A program made the translations under genes and the position numbers. Positions 27,475-36,664 of a stretch of 64,000 bases of DNA are shown one piece after another. Source of the DNA: Rudaea sp. (GTDB lineage Bacteria; Pseudomonadota; Gammaproteobacteria; Xanthomonadales; Rhodanobacteraceae); the NCBI GenBank assembly GCA_031291055.1, contig JARLJU010000017.1, forward strand, positions 1 through 64,000, in the 5' to 3' direction. How positions within the stretch are numbered: position 1 is the first letter of the stretch; every line of letters begins with the position of its first letter. A model generated the notes under the pieces. That model worked only from the letters and a program-made list of their open reading frames with translations, was not told the origin of the DNA and ran no database searches.

Positions 27475-28146
27475 CTAACTATCTGTTTTAATCAAAAGTA
27501 CAAATTTAGCGATCGCTATTTTTCCGCGACCATAATAGAACTTCACGAGGCAGAGATATTTACCGGCCGGTACTTTTTTCGAAGCCTCCACAGAGATCTG
27601 CATGTCGTACGTGTACGAAAACTTTCCAGGCATGCTCTGGAGCCCGGTGTCCTCCGCTCCAATCCAGTAGTTCTGGAATTTGAAAGCCGGCTCGTCCGTT
27701 GATATGTCGGGCCCCGGAATCTCATTCGGCGTATAGATCTTTATCGCGACATCCCTTCCCGTCCAACCGTTTCCTTCATTTGTGATGACGATCGGGAATT
27801 GCACTATTTTCTTACCGGACTCCTCACGCGACAACTCGATTGTTGGCTCCACGGTAGCTCCGCTCAGCGGGCTACCATCCCCTTTGGCCAGCGTGATGTC
27901 TGGCTCTTCCGCAATTTGGTTCAAGGCCGAGTGGACATCGTCCCTGATATCCTTACGGGACTCGCTAAACTCTTGTCGCTCGGAAACAACGTTCCAGGAA
28001 AGAGCAATTCCCAGCAAGCCGAAAACCAGGGCCGCGACGGTTCCTACAACCCCAAGCGCACTTTTTAATGATCGCAGTTCGGTTTCTACGACTAGGAGCC
28101 GTTCTGATAGCCTGCGTTTCGCTCGTTGATCATTGTCCTCATCCAT
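27475..28146 (-). CDS. Single-pass membrane protein of unknown function
   Basis: A 223-residue protein. A charged, probably coiled-coil N-terminus (RLSERLLVVETELRSLKSAL) precedes one membrane helix at about 32-52 (GVVGTVAALVFGLLGIALSW). A soluble C-terminal beta-rich domain follows (VQFPIVITNEGNGWTGRDVA, KFSYTYDMQISVEASKKV). No family was recognised. It starts 7 bp after the stop of a His/Pro-rich micro-ORF on the same strand, so the two are likely translated from one mRNA. Confidence 0.6.
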   Translation of the reverse strand: MDEDNDQRAKRRLSERLLVVETELRSLKSALGVVGTVAALVFGLLGIALSWNVVSERQEFSESRKDIRDDVHSALNQIAEEPDITLAKGDGSPLSGATVEPTIELSREESGKKIVQFPIVITNEGNGWTGRDVAIKIYTPNEIPGPDISTDEPAFKFQNYWIGAEDTGLQSMPGKFSYTYDMQISVEASKKVPAGKYLCLVKFYYGRGKIAIAKFVLLIKTDS

Positions 28147-28153
28147 AGCGGCC

Positions 28154-28252
28154 TCACTTCAGCGGAGGTCTTGGCGGGTGGGGATGGGGATGCGGGTGCG
28201 GCCCCGGACTCGGGTGTGGATGTTTTTCAGATCGAGTTGAATGATGCTGCAT
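28154..28252 (-). CDS. His/Pro-rich 32-residue micro-ORF
   Basis: ATG is preceded by GGGAG at 6 bases. The product is MQHHSTRSEKHPHP followed by repeated His-Pro dipeptides and a PRPPLK end; about a quarter of residues are histidine. Its stop lies 7 bp before the start of the 223-residue membrane protein. It could be a metal-binding micropeptide or a translated leader. Coding status rests on the ribosome site, spacing and biased composition only. Confidence 0.45.
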   Translation of the reverse strand: MQHHSTRSEKHPHPSPGPHPHPHPHPPRPPLK

Positions 28253-28862
28253 ACGAATCTCCCTAGTAAGCAAGACCACGATCGCGAAGTTGTAGACCCT
28301 GAGCCTTATCAGGCAAATGAGCAAATATAAAACGCTATAGGATAAAGCCTTGCAAATCAATGAGCGGCCGAGCCAATTTACCAGCAAATCGCGCAGACAA
28401 GTACACACAACAATACCAGCAGTGCCGGTTCGGAGGCCATATCGTACCTCCACCGTATTTATACTTTTTTGGTCGTCTCGCTCGACTTCGCATTCGCGAT
28501 GCGCAAACCGACATTCGCCCTAAGTGAGATTCGCGAAGAATCGACTCGAAGTCTTGTAGGTTTACTAGGATGGATCGCCGATCCTGCTCTCGGTGTCATC
28601 GAAACGGGCACCAACTTGGACCACGGCCGTCACCACCGTTGTAGTCGCGGCATACTTTCGGCATTCGATTGCTGCAAACGAGCGTAACTCTGCTGCAAGG
28701 CGCAAAACACGCAATATACCTGCGCGAAACCACAAATTGGTAACATTTACACCAGTTTTCTGGACTCCGAAACTGTCATTTCGTGCAGGTGCCCGCCCAC
28801 GGAGACAGTGCTATTTTTTTCCGTCGGAGGGCGCGGCGGACGCGCCGGACAAGGGGAAAATC
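28253..28862. other. Gene-free 610-bp stretch
   Basis: This gap between the reverse-strand micro-ORF and the nuclease pseudogene is AT-richer than its surroundings. No reading frame with a credible ribosome site, RNA gene or repeat was recognised. Confidence 0.4.
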
Positions 28863-29135
28863 ATGGGCGCCTTGCGCCGCAGCTCGCTGCGCGGCGCGCG
28901 CCTGTACGCACTCTGCCTGCTTGCGGGATTGCTCTGGGGCTCAGCTGGATTTGCCTGCGGATCGGAAGGCCACCGGGTCCTCGCGGTGATCGCACAAGCG
29001 CACCTGACACCGATCGCTGTCGCACAAATCTAGACGCTATTGACCCACGACCTCGACAGTAAAGGTGAGCCTTCGGGACGAACCTCCATGGCCAAAGGCG
29101 TTTCCTGGGTCGATAAAATCAGGGGCACACCAATC
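28863..29135 (+). pseudogene. S1/P1-type nuclease, nonsense-mutated and truncated
   Basis: The ATG opens a signal peptide (LYALCLLAGLLWGSAGFA) followed directly by CGSEGHRVLAVIAQAHLTP. This is the mature N-terminus of S1/P1 nucleases, in which the N-terminal Trp and the His of GHR bind zinc; the first mature residue here is Cys. A TAG at 29031 interrupts the frame, which continues as TLLTHDLDSKGEPSGRTSMA and VSWVDKIRGTP, still family-like. After about 29135 the similarity vanishes, so about three quarters of the enzyme, including most zinc ligands, is gone. It is a dead gene. Confidence 0.7.
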
Positions 29136-29379
29136 GATTCAGCCAGTCAAACAGCGCACAACTGGGGATGCCGTTTATCGTCACCGCTCCGAAGCACCAT
29201 TAGCAGGCTGAAGTCACGTTAAGAACCACCTTTGCCAAAAATTGTGGGGGACCCCATTCGCCGACTATCTCTATTGGACCTTGGAGCGGTGAAATCACAA
29301 TTTTGCAGCGCGATGTTGGAATCAATGCAAGACAACCATAAGCCTGCGGGTTGATCGAAATCATAGAGGAGACACCTCA

Positions 29380-29730
29380 ATGCCGGACACTACCAGAGGA
29401 CCGTCGATACTCAAGACAGATGACGATGAGGCCACGCAAGCGATTTACGATAGTGCCTTCCCGATCATTGCAGCATGGGCTGGTGTCCGAGTCCCGAGCG
29501 TTGTGCCGGACGAACCGTTATCGAGCCTGGGTCGAGATTTGGATGATCTTGAAGAAGATCTTATTGATCACATGCCGGCAACTGTCTCGGGGACGAACGG
29601 CATTTTCTACGAATCTGATGCTGACGAATTCGATAGCGCGTGGCAGACCGCGAGCAAGGCATCGAAGCTGTCCACGGTTCTGGATGCGATCAATGTTATT
29701 TGTGACACGTACTGTCAGGGGTCCGCATGA
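29380..29730 (+). CDS. Small acidic protein, first gene of three-gene operon
   Basis: A 116-residue, strongly acidic protein with no signal peptide. AGAGGAG precedes the ATG. The centre (DEPLSSLGRDLDDLEEDLID) is very rich in Asp and Glu; the rest is predicted helical. No family was recognised. Its stop overlaps the next start by 4 bp (ATGA), and the third gene overlaps likewise, so the three products are probably made in fixed ratio and act together. Confidence 0.65.
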   Translation: MPDTTRGPSILKTDDDEATQAIYDSAFPIIAAWAGVRVPSVVPDEPLSSLGRDLDDLEEDLIDHMPATVSGTNGIFYESDADEFDSAWQTASKASKLSTVLDAINVICDTYCQGSA

Positions 29731-30938
29731 AAGGTGGAATCGCACTCTTCATACTCGCCATTCAGGCACTGCCCGTCCGAGCGATTGACTGCACTGCAGA
29801 GACAGCCAGTGTCGACTACCGAAACGCGAAACCCAAGGTCCTGTCTGGCCCTATTGAGTGCGCCGCCAACGAAGTTCCGGAGGGTAAGCTAAACGAATGC
29901 GGTGTCACAAAATACTATATGGAACACGACCCCGCTTTAAAGACAAGCATCGAGGAAGACGTCTATACTCCGAAAGGTGTAAGGCAGCAGGTCGAAAGCC
30001 ACACGCGGGCACTTCAGGTTTCGTACAAAAGTGCGGACGGAAAACATCTTGAAGTCTCGACACGGGACTTCTGCCAATTTTACGCAAACGAGCAGTGGGC
30101 GCTTCACAAGACTGACCCCGTAGTTCTTCTTTCTCCTAACTTGTCAATTGGCCGCACGCTCACGGACACTGATGATCCCAATGCCAAGCCGATTCCGGTA
30201 CCGTTCATTGCCAGTATTCAGCAAGATCACGACGCTCATCAAACCACGACCGGCCTGTACGGCACACTGAAGTACGATTTCTTGCATTCCACGAGCCCAG
30301 TATTATCAACGCTCGATGCAACGTTGTCAGTGGATTCAAACACTAGCCAAGACAATTCCAAGAGCTCGGTCGTTGCCGGCATCGACTACGTTGCGATTAC
30401 CGGATCGAACGAGCCCGCCGATCTCTTCCAGGAGTTCTCGTGGAAAGTATCACCGCAATACCAAACCGACCGAGACTTTGATCGACGCGCCTATGAGGTG
30501 ACGGCCTCGGTCGCCGGGAAATCACTCGCCCTAGGCCGCATGGGCTATTTGACGTACTCGAATGGGGATCCCGGCCCTGACAACAGCTTCCGCTTCTTTT
30601 GGCAACCAAGCATTGGACTCGACATTGGGCGGGTCGACAATGCTGCCGGAAATAGCCAGCTAGAGATAGTCAAGAAAGATGGAACATACGTAAGGCTCGT
30701 ACCCAGTGTTTCGGCAGAACTGATACCGGATTTCATTTCCGAAAACCTGGTGCTTGAGTTTTCTTACCGGCATCGCTATGACCTTACTCAGGGATGGGAC
30801 CGTGGTTATGCAGAGCTGTCCGTTCTGTACCACCTGTCAAAAAACGCGTACCTGACAGCCCTCTATCGTTACGGGCGTAAAGACGTGACGTTTGATCCGA
30901 TCAACACCGTCCTGTTTGGCATCGGGTTTTCCCAATGA
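29727..30938 (+). CDS. Exported predicted outer-membrane beta-barrel protein
   Basis: A 403-residue protein with a signal peptide (MKGGIALFILAIQALPVRA). The N-terminal domain has several cysteines (about residues 22-120). The C-terminal two thirds show alternating amphipathic strands (TGLYGTLKYDFLH, LEFSYRHRYD, YAELSVLYHLSKNAYLTALY) and end LFGIGFSQ, as expected of an outer-membrane barrel. No named family was recognised. It lies between the acidic protein and the hydrolase with 4-bp overlaps on both sides, suggesting it exports, anchors or receives the hydrolase. Confidence 0.6.
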   Translation: MKGGIALFILAIQALPVRAIDCTAETASVDYRNAKPKVLSGPIECAANEVPEGKLNECGVTKYYMEHDPALKTSIEEDVYTPKGVRQQVESHTRALQVSYKSADGKHLEVSTRDFCQFYANEQWALHKTDPVVLLSPNLSIGRTLTDTDDPNAKPIPVPFIASIQQDHDAHQTTTGLYGTLKYDFLHSTSPVLSTLDATLSVDSNTSQDNSKSSVVAGIDYVAITGSNEPADLFQEFSWKVSPQYQTDRDFDRRAYEVTASVAGKSLALGRMGYLTYSNGDPGPDNSFRFFWQPSIGLDIGRVDNAAGNSQLEIVKKDGTYVRLVPSVSAELIPDFISENLVLEFSYRHRYDLTQGWDRGYAELSVLYHLSKNAYLTALYRYGRKDVTFDPINTVLFGIGFSQ

Positions 30939-32878
30939 CTTGTCTTTCACGCATACCTTCTGATCAGCAAAGGCGGATCGTCAGTGCGGGTCATGCGCCG
31001 ACCGACGCCGCACTCCGTTGGCACGCTGCTACCCTCAGTAACTCGTTTTTGTCTTCCAAAGCAATCAATAGATCGCTGTTTGGTTGTGCACTTGCCCTCA
31101 TGGTGATCACATTCACGACATTACTCATCGGCTGTTCGTCGCCAACGAATCCTACGACGACGCCGGCAACACAACGGCTTCCCGCAAATCTCGTGAACAG
31201 TTCCGATCCGCAGTGGATTGGCGAACACGGTAAGGCGAACACCGCAGTCGTTTTCGTTCACGGCATTTTCGGCGACACACTCGGGACCTGGACGAATGCA
31301 AACGGGCAGACCTTCTTCGACCTTTTGCGTTCTTCGCCCGAGCTCCAGGGCAAAGTCGACGTGTACGCATTCGGATTTACTTCGAAGATGTTCGCAGGTG
31401 GATCACTCAACATACGGGAAGCCGCTGCAAAGTTGGATGACACACTCGAATTCGATGGCGTCTGGAAGTACCCAGCCATCGTATTCGTCGCACATAGCAT
31501 GGGTGGACTCGTCGTTATTCGTGAACTGCAGCACCATCCAAACCGACTCGACCAGACGCCGCTCGTTATGCTATTCGCCACGCCATCCGAGGGAGCGGAC
31601 ATTGCCGCCGTCGGAAACAAGTTCCTGAACAATTCTGCGTTGCGGCAAATGCGTCCCGCAAATGAAAATGACTTTCTGCAGGTCTTGGACGACGACTGGA
31701 CCGAAACTCACCATCCTCAAACCCGTGTCGTCTGCGCATATGAGACGAAATCCACAGATGGCGTTCTTATCGTTCCTTGGACGAGTGCGTCACGCCATTG
31801 CGACGAGGCAGCAAGAGCCATCGAAGATGCCTCACACGAGACGATCGTCAAGCCGGATCGCCCGAAGCACCCGTCAGTCGTCGTGTTGGTAACCGCGATG
31901 AACAAGTACGTCTTCCTCGCGTCGAGAGAAGCGGAACTACAGTTGCCGGACTTCCTCAAAAGCGGTAACGGCTGGTCCTACAAGCTCATGGACCTCAACC
32001 ATCCGAACAGAGCCACAGTTGGCAATCCGGGGTTGCGTCAAATTCACTTGGATGTGCTCAATCTCACCCCTGGAATTTGGGTAACACCGCGTCGATTCGA
32101 CGTGGGTGGCGGAGGCAGCTCTCAGTTGGACATTCTAGTGATGCGAGGCGATTTGTTTCCGGAATATGGATTCGATATCGAAATCCAGCCGCTGCCCCTT
32201 CGGCACATCAACATCGAGATTCCTCCACCGCAGGCGATTCAAGAACAGGAGAAAGCGATCGCAGCTTCGATTTCAAGTGACTTAAGATCTCACCTGTCCG
32301 GATCGAACGCGACGACTAGGTTCAATCGACTGCCCGCAGACGAACAGTTGCGTGAGGTCGCCACCGTTGCCAATGCGACAGTCGGGAAACAACACCCTGG
32401 CCTGCCAGCAGACGTTCAGTGGCTGGTGACCGCAGATACCCTCAGCTCGCTCGGTTGGTCGAACTTGGGAAAGGTCGCACTCGATGAAATGGTCGCATCC
32501 TCGAAATCGAACATCGAGAATGATCCCGCAGCGCAATTTGTTGGCGCCCGGATTGCGGCACTCAATGCCAAGCCCGACTTGTTCGCTTGGGTGCCTGCCG
32601 ATAAGCGGAGCGATGTTGATACGGTGAAGTTTCAGGTCGCTGCAAAATGGACAAATCCGTCCGCAGTTGTAGCGACCCTCGATTTTTCAAAGAGCCTGCA
32701 GTCGTTGCACGTTCTGCAACACGACAGCTTGATCTTGCAAGGCGACATCTTCAAGGCCCAAGGCGATAACGCAAAATCTGAACAGGCGTATTTCGATGCA
32801 GACAAGATCCTAAGGGACAGGACCATCCAGGAGCAAATCAAGAGAGCGCAGGGAGTCTATCCGCATAAGGACGCATAG
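30935..32878 (+). CDS. Serine hydrolase (alpha/beta fold) with lipoprotein-like signal
   Basis: A 647-residue protein. The overlapping ATG gives about 45 extra residues before a hydrophobic segment and lipobox (LALMVITFTTLLIGC), so the true start may be internal. The catalytic domain has VVFVHGIFGDTLGTW (oxyanion region) and the nucleophile elbow VAHSMGGLVV. This resembles the PGAP1/DUF676-like lipase and esterase branch. A long C-terminal region of unknown type follows (about 330-647), with helical TPR-like character near the end. Likely a lipid- or ester-cleaving enzyme at the cell envelope. Substrate unknown. Confidence 0.75.
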   Translation: MTCLSRIPSDQQRRIVSAGHAPTDAALRWHAATLSNSFLSSKAINRSLFGCALALMVITFTTLLIGCSSPTNPTTTPATQRLPANLVNSSDPQWIGEHGKANTAVVFVHGIFGDTLGTWTNANGQTFFDLLRSSPELQGKVDVYAFGFTSKMFAGGSLNIREAAAKLDDTLEFDGVWKYPAIVFVAHSMGGLVVIRELQHHPNRLDQTPLVMLFATPSEGADIAAVGNKFLNNSALRQMRPANENDFLQVLDDDWTETHHPQTRVVCAYETKSTDGVLIVPWTSASRHCDEAARAIEDASHETIVKPDRPKHPSVVVLVTAMNKYVFLASREAELQLPDFLKSGNGWSYKLMDLNHPNRATVGNPGLRQIHLDVLNLTPGIWVTPRRFDVGGGGSSQLDILVMRGDLFPEYGFDIEIQPLPLRHINIEIPPPQAIQEQEKAIAASISSDLRSHLSGSNATTRFNRLPADEQLREVATVANATVGKQHPGLPADVQWLVTADTLSSLGWSNLGKVALDEMVASSKSNIENDPAAQFVGARIAALNAKPDLFAWVPADKRSDVDTVKFQVAAKWTNPSAVVATLDFSKSLQSLHVLQHDSLILQGDIFKAQGDNAKSEQAYFDADKILRDRTIQEQIKRAQGVYPHKDA

Positions 32879-33034
32879 TCAGTCTTCAGAAAACGGAATG
32901 GTGGTATCGCGACTAAGGATAACCGATCTTGTCGCCTTCGGATCTTAAGTCCGAGTTACTCTGCCGCGTTCTCTTCATCCATTGCTTTTGCCTCCTCGAT
33001 GGACCGCGTTATGTTGTCCTCGCGGTTGTCCCCG

Positions 33035-33075
33035 GCGAATTGATAAATCAGATAGCAATTGGTGTTTGAAGGCGA
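33035..33075. repeat. Solo end of the TGGCGAATT-type element
   Basis: GTCCCCGGCGAATTGATAAA followed by TCAGATAGCAATTGGTGTTTGAA closely matches the left part of the 7074 element and the 57107 copy. No partner end is seen nearby; the 200-bp repeat begins 78 bp later. Confidence 0.5.
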
Positions 33076-33152
33076 GTCCTACGGTTGAAGCCGTTGGGCA
33101 GATCGGTTCAAACTCGTGCGTCGTGGCGAAGCTAGACTGCGCACGAGGTCGC

Positions 33153-33352
33153 CTCCGCACCGGGCACGGCAGCGACGTGCTTCATCCAAGCCGCAGTCTG
33201 TCGTTCGTCGAGGTCCGCCACGGATACGAGTTCCACACCCCGCGTCGCCTTACCCATGATTCACTGGGGCGGCGCACCCTGACGGCGACCTGAAAATCCT
33301 CCACTCGGGGTCAGGTCAAACTGCTCGATCAGGGATGCCCGCTTCCGGCCAA
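33153..33352. repeat. 200-bp dispersed repeat R1, copy A
   Basis: This 200-bp block recurs at 62028-62227 in the same orientation with only about one mismatch noticed. It spans CTCCGCACCGGGCACGGCAG to CCCGCTTCCGGCCAA. On its reverse strand a short frame MGKATRGVELVSVADLDERQ is open, which may be the remnant of a mobile-element gene. Both copies lie a few hundred bases upstream of a TolB/TPR gene. The rest of the 842-bp gene-free gap holds only the solo element end at 33035. Confidence 0.75.
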
Positions 33353-33720
33353 ATCCTGACACTCCCGTCTGAAAAAGACCTTCCTAAAGTGGACGCTTGC
33401 GACAGTCATGAGGCGGATCAGCTGCGCCACCATATTGGCCAGGTCACTGCAGTGAAACTGACGGGAGAATGGTCACCCACGGAGCGCTTAGACACCGCAG
33501 TAAGAAGATTGGCCGGTGCGTACCGCCTACTGGTCGCTTACGCTGTGAGATAGACCGGTTGCGCCATCGCGAACGGAGCTACATTCGGTCGATCTTCACC
33601 GCCAGCTGTCGACTCGTTGCAGAAGCAGCGATAGCCGCCGCTTGCTACACTGTGTAGACAAACGTATCGCTGCTCGCATTTCCATATCTCGTGCGAACGG
33701 TGAAGCCCGAAGGGGATCAC

Positions 33721-36177
33721 ATGCACATTGATACCGGTTCGCAGTTTGCGGGCTATACCGTCGTCAAGCTATTGGGCCGTGGCGGGATGGGCACTGTGCA
33801 TCTGGTGCGCGAGCCCGGTATCGATCGCCTCGTCGCGCTCAAGGTCTTGCCTGAGCAGCTCGTCAATGATGCGAAGTTCGCCGCACGCCTAGAGCATGAG
33901 GCTCGCATCATCGGTGGCCTGGATCATCCGAACATCGTTCCTCTCTATCGCTACGGTATTACCGACGATGTTCCATGGATGGCGCTGCGGTATGTCGATG
34001 GCGGCGAATTGGCTGAGCGGATGAAAGAAGGCCCCCTGCCACTGCCAGAGGGATTGTCACTGTTGCGTGGTGTGGCGTCTGCACTGGATTACGCGCATAG
34101 CAAGGGCGTCATCCATCGGGACCTGAAGCCACAAAATATCCTCTTGAGTGGCGGCGGCGCCGCGTACCTGGCCGATTTCGGGGTGGCCAAGTTGCTGGAA
34201 GGCACAGTCAATACCGCGACCGGCAACGTGATCGGCACACCGAGCTACATGGCGCCCGAACAAGCCAAGGGAGAGAAATTGGGGAGCTACACGGATGTCT
34301 ATGCTCTTGCAGTAATTTGCTTTCAGTGGTTGACCGGCAGTCTGCCGTTCGAGGCGGACACTCCTTATGCCGTGCTGATGAAACACGTGCTCGAGCCGGT
34401 GCCGCCCGGGCCGCTAGCGCAGTTGGCGCCCAGTGTCGCTGCTGTGCTTGAAAAGGGTCTGGCAAAGGAGCCGGTAGATCGGTTTCAGTCCGCTGGAGCG
34501 CTGATTTCACAACTCGAAAATGCACTGGGTTTGCCTTCGACGGCATCGCAGCAGCGAACCACCGTTACAGTGGCCGGTGCAGGGAAGCGCTGGAAAGTGG
34601 CTATTCTTGTCGTGCTTCCCTTAGCTATCGCCATTGGCGGCTATGCCTATTGGCGCAAAGCACTGCATTCGCCCGCAGAACTGCGTGCAGAACAACAAGC
34701 TGCCGCCGATGCCGGATCGGCGCAGCCGGCTGGGGAGATTGCTACACCGGCCATGTCGATCGCGGTGCTACCGTTCACGAACGTCTCGTCGGACAAAGAG
34801 CAGGATTACTTCGCCGACGGCATTGCCGAGGATGTGCTGAACCTGCTCGCAAAAATTCCGCAGCTGCAGGTGACGGCGCGCACTTCATCATTCTCGTTCA
34901 AGGGCAAGCAGATCACCATTCCGGAAATCGCCAAGGTGCTGCACGTGGCGAACGTGCTCGAAGGCTCGGTGCGAAAGGCGGGCGATGCGGTGCGGATCAC
35001 GACGCGATTGATCCGCGCCTCGGACGGCTACGAGATCTGGTCGCAGAGTTGGGATCGCAAGTTCGAGGACATCTTCGCGATCCAGGATGGCATCGCCGCA
35101 GAGGTGGCCAGGAACCTTCAGGTCAAGCTGCTGGGAGATGTGCCAACGGCGCGCCAGACGGATCCGAAAGCGTATGCGCTGTATCTGCAGGCTGTCCAAC
35201 ACGGACGGCTGAACACCGCCGAGGCGTTCCAGCAGTCCGACGCGCTATATCGCAACGTGCTGGCGATCGATCCGCGCTACGCCCCGGCATGGGCTGGACT
35301 GGCCGAAAACTTCAACCGCGAAGCGAACCAAGGCCTGCTGCCCAACAAAGAAGGGTACGCCCAGGCCCGCGAGGCAGCGACGAAGGCGCTGGCGATCGAT
35401 CCAGAGTACACGTCGGCCCATGCCACGCTTGGCCACATCGCGATGTATGGCGACAACGACCTTGCCGGCGCGGCGCAGCACTTCAAGCGCGCGCTGGCGG
35501 TCGATCCGGCAGATCCGGATGTGCTGCGCAACAGCGCCCTGCTGCTTGGGAATCTCGGCCGCCTGGATGAGGCGCTTGCACTCGAGGAAGCCCTCGTTCG
35601 CCGCGATCCGGTGAACGCGCCGGCGCTCAACAACCTAGGTCTACACCAGCGCTGGGCCGGCCGGTTCGACGCGGCGATCGCGTCGTTCCGTAATGTGCTG
35701 AGCCTCGCCCCGGGCCGGGGCGGGACACCCATCCAAATCGGCTTTGTGCTGCTCCTGAAGAGCGACTCGCAGGGCGCGCTGACGGAGATCGAGCAGGAGA
35801 CGACAGATGCCTGGAAGATGATAGGCCTGCCGATGGCGTACCACGCGCTCGGGCGCAAGGCTGACTCCAACGCCGCGCTAGCCGCGCTAATCGCGAAGTA
35901 CGAGAAGGCCTGTTCGTACAACATCGCCCACGTCTACGCCTACCGCGGCGAGGCGGACAAGGCCTTCGAGTGGCTCGACAAGGCGGTCGAGTACGGCGAC
36001 TTGGGCATCGCCGACATCGTGGGTGAAAACCTATTCGACAACATCCACGCCGACCCGCGCTGGCTGCCGTTCCTGCGCAAGATCGGCAAGGCGCCGGAGC
36101 AATTGGCGAAGATCGAGTTCAAGGTGACGCTGCCGCAGATGGAATCCTCGTCGGCAGGCGGAGGGGCGCATCCATAG
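33721..36177 (+). CDS. Membrane Ser/Thr protein kinase with TolB-like and TPR domains
   Basis: An 818-residue Hanks-type kinase starting at the ATG after GAAGGGG. The kinase domain has the Gly loop GRGGMG (about 19-24), Lys41, catalytic HRD 132-134 in VIHRDLKPQN, DFG 152-154 and APE 178-180, so it should be active. One membrane helix lies at 291-310. Outside it a TolB-like domain (SIAVLPFTNVSSDKEQDYFADG, about 346-480) and TPR repeats reach the C-terminus (LAIDPRYAPAWAGLAENF and others). It senses an envelope signal and phosphorylates cytoplasmic targets. The same TolB/TPR module, without the kinase, occurs in the gene at 62390. Confidence 0.9.
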   Translation: MHIDTGSQFAGYTVVKLLGRGGMGTVHLVREPGIDRLVALKVLPEQLVNDAKFAARLEHEARIIGGLDHPNIVPLYRYGITDDVPWMALRYVDGGELAERMKEGPLPLPEGLSLLRGVASALDYAHSKGVIHRDLKPQNILLSGGGAAYLADFGVAKLLEGTVNTATGNVIGTPSYMAPEQAKGEKLGSYTDVYALAVICFQWLTGSLPFEADTPYAVLMKHVLEPVPPGPLAQLAPSVAAVLEKGLAKEPVDRFQSAGALISQLENALGLPSTASQQRTTVTVAGAGKRWKVAILVVLPLAIAIGGYAYWRKALHSPAELRAEQQAAADAGSAQPAGEIATPAMSIAVLPFTNVSSDKEQDYFADGIAEDVLNLLAKIPQLQVTARTSSFSFKGKQITIPEIAKVLHVANVLEGSVRKAGDAVRITTRLIRASDGYEIWSQSWDRKFEDIFAIQDGIAAEVARNLQVKLLGDVPTARQTDPKAYALYLQAVQHGRLNTAEAFQQSDALYRNVLAIDPRYAPAWAGLAENFNREANQGLLPNKEGYAQAREAATKALAIDPEYTSAHATLGHIAMYGDNDLAGAAQHFKRALAVDPADPDVLRNSALLLGNLGRLDEALALEEALVRRDPVNAPALNNLGLHQRWAGRFDAAIASFRNVLSLAPGRGGTPIQIGFVLLLKSDSQGALTEIEQETTDAWKMIGLPMAYHALGRKADSNAALAALIAKYEKACSYNIAHVYAYRGEADKAFEWLDKAVEYGDLGIADIVGENLFDNIHADPRWLPFLRKIGKAPEQLAKIEFKVTLPQMESSSAGGGAHP

Positions 36178-36250
36178 CAGTGTCGCATCGCGAGCCGCGC
36201 CAAAGAGGCGGCGTCGGTCACTCGCAGCGACGAAAATGGCCCCGAATTGT

Positions 36251-36371
36251 TTTCCCTGTTCTTTCCCTGTTCTTTCCCTGTTCTTTCCCTGTTCTTTCCC
36301 TGTTCTTTCCCTGTTCTTTCCCTGTTCTTTCCCTGTTCTTTCCCTGTTCTTTCCCTGTTCTTTCCCTGTTC
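36251..36371. repeat. 11-bp tandem repeat, 11 perfect copies
   Basis: TTTCCCTGTTC is repeated 11 times without error, with further degenerate units on either side. Because 11 is not divisible by 3, all forward frames stay open and encode the same FPCSFPVLSLF-like chain; none has a credible start. The related locus at 53781 has barely more than one unit, so the array has expanded here. Confidence 0.9.
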
Positions 36372-36597
36372 CTTCCCTGATACCGCCCTGTTCCTTCCCT
36401 GTTACGACGAAAAAAATTCCCTGTTAGTTTTCAGCAACAAATTTGTTTCTGTGCCCTGCATCCCGCATGGCACGTGGGTTTCTAGGCAGCAGCCTACTGA
36501 CCTGCCCCGCCAAAATGATGATTTTTCCCTTTTGTTTTCCCTGTTAGCAGGGAATTGGCTGCAGAGACGCGTTCGCTGCAGACTGCACCCACCGCCA
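36372..36597. repeat. Dispersed repeat R2, copy A, beside the integrase pseudogene
   Basis: This block runs from CTTCCCTGATACCGCCCTG to GACTGCACCCACCGCCA and contains the hairpin TTCCCTG-TTAG-CAGGGAA at 36537-36554. A diverged copy is at 53781-54018. The conserved right half (GAGACGCGTTCGCTGCAGAC) lies about 70 bp before the integrase start. It may be an integrase-associated attachment or regulatory region. Confidence 0.65.
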
Positions 36598-36664
36598 AAT
36601 CAATCACTTAGCACTTGCAAGTTGCCGCAAAAAGGTTTCAAACTGGGATAGTTTGGGACATGCG

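Noticed and set aside
33335-33553. A 72-codon forward frame before the kinase gene
   Set aside because: It begins inside the R1 repeat, has no ribosome site and no recognisable sequence.
36251-36371. CRISPR-like periodic repeat
   Set aside because: Units are directly adjacent without spacers and only 11 bp long; there are no cas genes in the window.
36180-36651. Open frames translating the TTTCCCTGTTC array into FPCSFPVLSLF repeats
   Set aside because: An 11-bp tandem repeat keeps all frames open mechanically. There is no ribosome site and no protein beyond low complexity.
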